Assembly (NCBI GenBank): GCA_020912385.1
Contig: CP087206.1
Span: forward strand, 930,001-994,000
Length of the DNA: 64,000 nt
Direction of reading: 5' to 3'
Source: Neofusicoccum parvum
Taxonomy: Eukaryota; Ascomycota; Dothideomycetes; Botryosphaeriales; Botryosphaeriaceae
The notes under the pieces were generated by a model, which had not been told where the DNA came from, searched no databases, and saw only the letters and a program-made list of their open reading frames with translations. Position 1 is the stretch's first letter. Each line of letters begins with the position of its first letter. Both the position numbers and the translations under genes were made by a program. This document shows, piece by piece, positions 56,877 to 64,000 of the stretch.

Positions 56877-58095
56877 ATGCCACACTAAGCATTTGTAGCA
56901 CAGCTACATGCAAAGGTGTATGGGGGGAGCTGGTGAGCTCCCTGACATTTGGAACGAGGCTTCGCCCCTCCGTTCAGGAAAAGTTTTGTCAATCGGGTTC
57001 CGGTCCTTTTACTTCATTGCCTTTTTTGTCGGAGGTTCAGATTTCTTTAGCATTGGCAGTTCTGACGTCCCCCCTACGGGTTGACTCGTGGCCTTTGCTT
57101 TTCTGTTTACTGTTTCAGGATATCCTCAGCTTACTGTTTTGATCCTCTCCGGAGGGTCTTTCGTCTGATTCAACCAGACGACTTTGCGAACGCTTCGCCA
57201 CTGCTTATTACCTTTACACAAAACAATACAAAAAAATCGCTACTCTCTTTACTCCACGAAATGCGCGCTGTGACCGTATACCGCTTGAAGTAAGCTTCTG
57301 CGACAGAGTTGGAAAAGCATCTCTGGCGACGTCAGTGCCACGCGACTGGCTAGACTCCCATATTGTTGGTAATTATAGATGAGGACGGACCTCGCAAGAT
57401 CGCCCCCACAGGACCGTGCACCAAGCGAGTGAGCACTCGAAACGAATTCCCCGGATCTACAACGTCTATCATACACTACCCAATCCGGAAGGTCGCGATA
57501 GATGATCTGGTGTTTTCGAGCGATCTGCACCACCCACCGACCTCAAATTTGGCATTGTCTGTAGAGGTCTTCTTGGGGCTGACGTTGCTTTGTTTGTAGA
57601 GGCGATGATTTGAGAAGGCAAAATCTGTCGCGGTCGCTCCTGAGCAACGCGCGACGAGACGCCGAGGTAAGTGGAACATTGCGGGCGCGGCGTTTTCGTG
57701 CAGCAGCCCCGCGGGACCCGCCGTCGCGGGCGCCTCGGAGACTTAACACGCAGCAGCGCACGCGGTCACGTTCACCGCGACTCCCGAAATGTCAGTCAGC
57801 ACCGCGGCGCGGGATCATCGCGCTCGACGAAATCCAGACCCATTCGCCAGACCCGATCAACGTGAACATCTCTGCCAAAAAGCTGTTTTCTCCGCTGCCA
57901 ATGCTCCGCCAATGCTCAGCAGCAGGATTGCCGCCGGGGCCTCTCCGCCAAATGACGTAGGCCAATGGCGCCCGCGACGGCCTTGTGCCTTGGTGTGCGG
58001 CTGGCCACCCTGCTCGTGTGCCTGAAAGCGCGTACTTGTACGGCCTCGTCTGCTTTCCTCTCCTGGCCGTCATCCTCCGATCTTGTTGAGAAACC
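56877..58095. other. Intergenic region between cpcA and the efflux-type carrier
   Basis: This stretch holds the cpcA 3' UTR, AT-richer to about 57,600, then a GC-richer promoter region for the transporter. No gene is supported. Confidence 0.5.
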
Positions 58096-59577
58096 ATGCC
58101 CTCGAGCGTGTTGACGGCCTTCCTGGGCGCGCTGCAGGCCTCAATCGCCGTCCTCTTGACCATCGGCTACGGCGCAGTGGCCGGCCAGTTCAACCTCCTG
58201 TCCGAGAGCACGGCGAAGGACATCTCGAAGACATGCGTGCGGCTCTTCCTGCCCGCGCTGCTGATCCACAATGTCGGCTCGCAGCTCAATCTCGAAAGCG
58301 GCGCGAAGTACATACCTATTCTCAGTAAGCGACAGCCCTACATCGACAGCCCTCGCCGCTGACACGCCGCAGTATTCGCCATCGTGTATAATGTGATCTC
58401 AATGGGCTTTGGGGTTGCGTGCACGCGCATCTTCAAGTTCCCCGCGTGGGTGACGCCCGCCATCGCCTTCAACAACACGACCTCCCTCCCGCTGCTCCTT
58501 GTCCAGTCGCTCAGCACGACGGGCGTGCTCGCCAGCCTCGACGGCTCCGACGACGTGATCGAGCGCGCCAAGTCGTACTTCCTGGTCAACGCCATCGTCA
58601 GCAACTCTCTGACCTTCGCCCTGGGCCCGCGGATGCTCAACGGACAAGAAGAGGACGCGCCCGAAGACGGCGAGGGCAAGGGCAAAGCCGCCCCGGACTC
58701 GGAAAGCGACGCCAGCGACACGGAGAACGGCGTGCCCGTCATCGAGGCGACCGAGGACGTCGAGGGCGGCCGCATCAGGGCCACCCAGCAGCCCGGCTCC
58801 GACGACGAGGGCGAGAGCGAGCGCGTCACGGAGGAGACGTCGCTCCTCCCGGACCCGATCCTGCGGCGGGGCAGGAAGGCCGGGCGCAAGGCCTACAAGA
58901 AGGGCGCGCGCCACTTCTCGCGGCTGCCGGCGTGGGCGCAGTCGTCCCTGTCCTTCGCGTACCAGTTCGCCAACGCGCCGGTGCTGGGCGCGCTGGCGGG
59001 CGTCGTCATCGGCCTGACGCCCGCGCTGCACCGCGTCTTCTTCGCGCCGCCCGACCAGGGCGGGTTCCTCAAGGCGTGGCTGACGTCGTCGCTCAAGAAC
59101 ATTGGCGACCTGTTCGCGGCGCTGCAGGTCATCGTGGTCGGCGTCAAGCTGTGCGCCAGCATGCGCAAGCAGAAGGCCGGCCAGGAGAGCGGCGACGTGC
59201 CGTGGCTGCCCTTCGCCATCATCACGGCTGTGCGCTTCGTCATCTGGCCGCTTATTTCGATCCCGCTCGTCTGGGCCCTGGCTACCAAGACGAGCGTCTT
59301 GGACGACGACCCTATCCTCTGGTTCGCCATGATGCTGATGCCGGCGGGCCCGCCGGCGCTGAAGCTGACGGCGTTGGCGGATGTGAACGGGAGCGATGAG
59401 AAGGAGAAGATGTCGATCGCGAAGTTCCTGACCGTAAGTGTTCGGAGTTCTCCCCGGTGCTGGGCGTCTTTGCTGACTCTGCGTGCGTTCGTTCAGCTCT
59501 CGTACGCTATCTCACCGCTCATCTGCTTCTCCGTCGTCGGCAGCCTGAAGGCTTCAGAGGCGGCGGTCGGGAGGTAG
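58096..59577 (+). CDS. Auxin efflux carrier (PIN-like) family membrane transporter
   Basis: Three exons (58096-58324, 58373-59433, 59497-59577) give 456 residues. About five membrane spans lie at the N-terminus (beginning LTAFLGALQASIAVLLTIGY) and about five at the C-terminus (FAIITAVRFVIWPLISIPLV, then the conserved MMLMPAGPPALKLTALADV). They are separated by a long acidic/basic cytoplasmic loop (about 185-290) rich in DSESDASDTE and RRGRKAGRKAYKK. This layout is that of the membrane transport family that includes plant PIN proteins and yeast Ecm3. Fungal members are thought to sit in the endoplasmic reticulum; the substrate is unknown. Confidence 0.92.
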
Positions 59578-61914
59578 CGTTCCGGCATGCATGCTCACAG
59601 ACTTCCGGTCCAGCATGAGGGTGCAAGATTCGGGTACGGCCGGGCGTTCATTGGCGTCGTGCATGGAGGCAAATATTGATAGACAAGAGAAACTAAGACT
59701 TGCAGGACTACTCCTGTCAGCAACGGATAGATTGACTGCCGTTCAAGAGGTACAGAATCAAGACACTTTCATCCACGATATTGCCAAGTAATGCCGCAGC
59801 GTGCATACGACCGGCATGAGGTCCAGCCGGTGCTGCGAAAAGCCTTCTATCTCTCTGCCCGCGCATTTCGAAACCGAGGTCCTGGCCATTCAATCAACGA
59901 CACGCGGATGCAAAAGGAAGGCTGCTTGGCTGCCCTTCTGCAGCCCCCAAACCAATGAGCATGGGCATCTCGCAAGCTTTTTCTTTTCCTCTCCCTCTTC
60001 TCGGAACAAACCAGCCTGTAGCGCCGGCATTTCTTCGTCGTGCCGTTAAGGTTCACCCTCGTGTCATGGCAGGTGCCGAACCCGTTTTTCTGGGTTGATG
60101 TTCGGACGTCAAGAGGGCGGCGATGAAATGGCGCCGCCGCCCCTTCCAGCCTTTCCCCCCTCCCCGCCCTTCGTGCAAAGGTGCGCTCGTGACTACTTAC
60201 ATGGCGGATGCTCGGTGCTGTATGAGACAGGCTAATCGCTCGGCGCCTGGTGGGCAAAAAAAGAGATCACACTCCCCGCCGCCACGGCGCTTATCCAGCC
60301 CGTCGTTAAGGCATTAAGGAACGACGCACCGGTTTCACCTCCCGTGGGTAGAATTTAAGGCATCGCCGCCGATCTTGGTCTACGGCAAGGCAGCCGCATC
60401 CGTGCAATAATGCGTCGCGCATCTTATCTACTTATTTTTATTTTTATTTTTATTTTTATTTTTATTTTTTCGCTTTGCTGACCGGTTCGGCGTTTTTTTT
60501 TTTGTGATGTATGCGCGGACGTGCGTGGCGGCCTTGCGCTGCAGGCCGCTTTTCCCGCCGCCACCGCTGCTGCAGGTCTGACTTTTTTTTCCTGTTTTTT
60601 TTTTTTTTGGAGGGGGGAGGGACTTGCCTGGGATGGTATGGCGCAAGGCAGGTACGCGGCGGTAACGTTTGAGGTCCCGGCCCCGTGAGATAAGATGCCT
60701 GATTTTCGCTCGCTTGGAGAGTTGTAAGGCATTGAAGATCCCCAAGCCCGTATTGGTTCCTGGGCGCCCTTCTTGCGTTTTGATTGTCGTACGATTTTTA
60801 TGTTGATCTCAAGCCCTGTTGTCCTTGCTTGGAAGGCTCCGTTCTTTCTTGGTGCCGGTGCCCGTGTGTCACGGATGACGGGAGGAGCGTCTTTGGGGTA
60901 ATTTTAACAGGTGAATTGCTCAGTCCGACGGCAGATGCGTGCGGGCTCGAGATACTAGACCACAAGGCGGGGCATTCGCTCTCGTGGTATAAAAGTGCGT
61001 GTCTGCCCATACGCCATTAACGCATCACTTTCTTTTTCACTCAGAGCTGGCGATAATGGCTACGTCGCGACGCGTCATGACCAGTCCCTTCTCCGCCACC
61101 CTCGCGTAGTCGAAGCACGATCAGCGGAGGGGGCCCGAGAAAAAAAGGTGGACTTCGTCCCGCATCGCGCGGATCCAATTTTCCCCTCTCCTCAGCGAAG
61201 CGGAGCCGGAGCGGTGGGGATTTACGCGCAAAAAGAAGCTTAGATAAAGGAAAGGGCATCCTTCCTCGAATAGAAAAAAAGGGACCGCAATCCCTGGCGT
61301 CGATGAGACGTGCAACGAAGGGGGCTCCGCAAAATTGTGCGGTGTTACAGAAATGCACTTCAGATCTGAAGATCTCTTCTAAGCTCTCGGGCCAAGGATG
61401 TTCCCTGCTATCGATCTTCATGCCGAGAGCTTTCTAGGACTTCAAGCGTTGTGGGTTGCAGCAAGTTTGAGTGGTCATCATCATAAAATTTTGATTATGT
61501 AGCAGTGTCGGATGCCTATCTCGCACACATTGGTATCTAAAGAAAGAAAAAAGAAGACCAAAAACTATCTCGAGGAGAAAAGAAGATAGAGCCGTTCAAG
61601 CTGGATCAGTGAGGACAAAGTTCCTGAACTTCCTGAGATGATCCAGCCTCCACATAAACTACCTACTTTCGCACCGGGTATATGTGAAGTTCCTTCCCGT
61701 CCCTTATCGCTCCCCGTGACATCTGCTCTCCGCCTTCGCCGCCTCAGTAACAGTACACTCACACACCTTTCGAGAATTAAGCTTTGAGGGTAGAATAATG
61801 AAGAGTTTCATCCCCGCGAAAGCCCCAAGGCTGAGCCTTTCATGATGAGAGCCCGTCGCCAAAAGACAGTCGAGGGTGGTTTGGTGGGTTCATGACACCG
61901 AGCCGCAGGGCTGA
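59578..61914. other. Convergent intergenic region with simple repeats
   Basis: About 2.3 kb contains poly(T) tracts (60,494, 60,583-60,610) and a hexamer tandem repeat, with no supported gene. Frames of 60-136 codons are short and lack domains. Confidence 0.5.
60433..60470. repeat. Hexanucleotide tandem repeat (ATTTTT)n
   Basis: About six uninterrupted copies of ATTTTT form a microsatellite, likely length-variable between strains. Confidence 0.85.
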
Positions 61915-63415
61915 TTACGACATCTCGAGGACGGAAGGTCTACGGCATTAATTAGCACAACCGCATCAGACAATTGTGAAACTGCATGGACGGAAACTTA
62001 CCCAGCAAGGATGAGGTTATCGGTGATGCCCTTGTCGCTGGTGACCATCATGTACGTCTCGCCAGTCAGGCCCTGAGGAACCTCACAGTTGGCGTTGGCA
62101 AGCTCGGAGAATTGGACACCACCACTAAGAGGTAAACGTTAGAATCTTGATCATTGAGTGGAAATCTCAAGTGCCAACTCACTTGCTCATGAAGGCGCAG
62201 AACTTGGCGCCAGCGGGCTGAGCTTGGTCGGCGAGGACAAGGCTCTGGCCGGCCATGGCGCTGGTGGTGCTGCCGAGCGAGATGGCGGGGAAAGCCTGCA
62301 CATTGAGGTTGGAGCCCTCCGGGCAGCTGGTGATGAAGGCCGAAGCCAGCGTGAAGACGGCACGCGGGCCCAGAGCCGTGTCAAACGCAGACGGGACGGG
62401 CTCGCCGCCGGCAGCCTGGCGGATGAAGGTCTGGTGGCGGCCCTCAACAGTGACGATGGAGGCGGCTGCGCTCAGGGTAGAGGCGTTGGTGATGAGAGGG
62501 GCAGCGCCGAGGTAGCTAATTCTTTGTTAGCTGCTACTCTTCTAACATCTTGGTCCAAGGTAAGCTTACGCAGAAACACCGACAGCCTCGAGAATGCGGG
62601 CAGTCTTGATCATGCCCGCGGCGTCAGTGAAGCCGAAGTTGTACTCGCAAGGAGCAACAGGCTGAGTGCCACCACTGGCAATGGTGGAGAGGAGCGTGGA
62701 GACGTGAGTAGCCTCAGTGGCGCCGACCTGCTGGAGAGCGGTGACATCGGCATCACTAAGACCAAGGGCCTTGAAGTCGGCCGCAGGGAACTTGGCGAAG
62801 CCCTGCTTGTAGAACTCGGACTCCAGGTGCTCAGCAGTCAAGGCGCTGTTCGGAGGTTTAGCAAATATTCTCAACTGGACGATTTTGGGGATTCTCTTAC
62901 AATTGAAGAATGTCGATGTCCGAAAGAGCACCGGCAGCCGCTGCGGGCTCAGCAGCAGCAGCTGCGGGAGTTTCAGCAGCAGCAGCAGCAGGAGTCTCGA
63001 CGGCAGCAGGAGTCTCGACGGCTGCGGGCGTCTCGGCGGCAGCAGCAGCCTCGGCCATGGCAGCGCCCTCAGCAGCAGGATCGGGAGCAGGCGTCTCGGC
63101 AGCAGCAGGCGTCTCGGCAGCAGCAGGCGTCTCGACGGCAGCCGGAGTCTCAGCAGCGGCGGGAGTCTCGGTGGCGCCGGCGGCAGCTGCCGCGAGAAGA
63201 GCTGCAGGATCTTCTTCTGGTGCGGGCGCGGGCGCGGGCGCCGAGGCAGCGTTCACGGCGGGATCGAGGCTGCCCGTGAGACCACCGGCCGGCAGATAGA
63301 CGTCGTTGCGCTGGATCAGAGTTCCGGGCCGGCCCACGAGCGGAGCTCCGTTGACGCCGGACACGATGGGGCCGAGGACAAAGATGGCCCTGATGATCTT
63401 CCTTACGCTAGGCAT
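61915..63415 (-). CDS. Secreted ferritin-like domain protein, Rds1 type
   Basis: Five exons (62901-63415, 62570-62845, 62183-62515, 62002-62124, 61915-61939, minus) join to 423 residues. A signal peptide (RKIIRAIFVLGPIVSGVNGA) precedes an Ala/Thr/Pro/Glu-rich region with about ten ETPAA-type repeats (about 75-155). The ferritin-like domain then begins at LSDIDILQFALTAEHLESEF, with the helix Glu and His residues of this fold (the Glu in EHLE, then THVSTL). It continues to CEVPQGLTGETYMMV and ends AGPSVLEMS. Rds1 of fission yeast is stress- and nutrient-induced. The metal-binding role is inferred from the fold. The last exon is only 25 bases. Confidence 0.9.
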
Positions 63416-64000
63416 GGTGATGATGGCGGCTAGTATTAGAGTCGGGTGGTGTCGTTGTCGTGTCGTCCCGTTGAGCGGCTATCAAAGCGCAGAGTGGTGG
63501 TGAGGGGAAAGGAACGGTAGTCCGACCAGGGACGTGTGCTGTCGTCAAAAAGAATGGAAGATGCCGTAGGGCGCGTAAGGAAAGTCGGCCACCGGAGCCA
63601 CGAGAGGTTGGATTAAACTGCGCAGCAGGGACGGAGCCTCAGAAAAGAGAGCAGACTCCGGGACGAAGCGAATATAAGAAGCAGGCGATGATATTAAAGG
63701 GACCGCTGTACCGTGGCCGCCGAGCAGAGACGTCTTGGACGGCCGCCTCTTGGAAGGGCAACATGAGACCTTATACCGGGCTGGGGCAAGGGCTGAGACG
63801 AGCCACATGCGCCAACATGGGCGACAGGCGTGCCAAGGCAGGCGCCGTGATAGGCGGATGCAGAGGCTTCCGCGCGAAGGCATCCAATCCCGCGGCCGTG
63901 ACCGGAAGCGACAAGCTTTTCGATCCGAGCGCGGGCGCCGGCCTGAGCCGCATGGGCGGCGGGTACGGGGCGACAGTCGTCTCGGCGACGCGGCGGCTGG
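63416..64000. promoter_or_regulatory. Upstream region of the Rds1-type gene, running to the window edge
   Basis: This stretch should contain the promoter. One AGGGG stress-element-like pentamer lies near 63503. Open frames on the minus strand (63545-63953) have no domain. Confidence 0.4.

Noticed and set aside
58419..59399. 326-residue plus-strand frame inside the efflux-type carrier
   Set aside because: Shifted-frame shadow with extreme Arg/Gly/Ala composition; the carrier frame has membrane spans and family motifs.
1..64000. CRISPR arrays, transposons, rRNA and telomeric repeats
   Set aside because: No regularly spaced repeats, transposase-like proteins, terminal inverted repeats, ribosomal segments or TTAGGG arrays were seen.

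Overview
This window comes from the nuclear genome of a filamentous ascomycete. The genes are broken by short GT-AG introns of about 45 to 80 bases, and a Zn2Cys6 regulator, a fungal-type tRNA ligase, a bZIP factor of the Gcn4/CpcA type, an Rds1-type protein and a DUF3433 membrane protein are present. GC3-rich codons and the protein flavours suggest Pezizomycotina, probably Dothideomycetes; the class is an inference. I see no transposon, CRISPR array, rRNA or convincing tRNA. Exon joins were worked out by hand from splice motifs, protein continuity and reading-frame arithmetic, so every multi-exon model closes in frame.

Left part (1-19,500): protein kinase C on the minus strand, a long GC-rich gap, a Zn2Cys6 regulator on the plus strand, an unknown single-pass membrane protein, the importin Kap114/importin-9, and a HORMA protein of the Rev7/Mad2B type divergent from it.

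Middle (20,500-32,700): an RBR ubiquitin ligase of the RNF216 type with a SUMO-interaction-like N-terminus, divergent from an LYC1-like N-acetyltransferase; then a sugar-porter MFS transporter whose model needs a 14-base micro-exon; then a secreted, GPI-anchored Cu-only superoxide dismutase.

Catabolic cluster (33,600-40,300): a CYP504-type P450, fumarylacetoacetase and homogentisate 1,2-dioxygenase lie together, the last two divergent from one shared promoter. Together they would ring-hydroxylate a phenylacetate compound to homogentisate, open the ring, and cleave fumarylacetoacetate to fumarate and acetoacetate. The intermediate isomerase (maleylacetoacetate isomerase) is not in the window. 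A 103-codon ORF with coding-like base usage overlaps the 5' end of the dioxygenase in another frame.

Right part (41,000-64,000): a THOC3/Tex-type WD40 protein, a NIP30/FAM192A-type protein, an aldo-keto reductase with a possible mitochondrial presequence, a metaxin/Fax-like GST protein divergent from tRNA ligase Trl1, a frame-disrupted DUF3433 gene, the CpcA gene with a GCN4-like leader (a three-codon uORF, a 54-residue uORF and two perfect TGA[C/G]TCA sites upstream), an auxin-efflux-carrier-family transporter and an Rds1-type ferritin-like secreted protein.

No wholly new multi-gene system stands out. The most interesting items are the CpcA leader, the ORF overlapping the dioxygenase start, the compensating frameshifts in the DUF3433 gene, the micro-exon transporter and the SIM-bearing RBR ligase.
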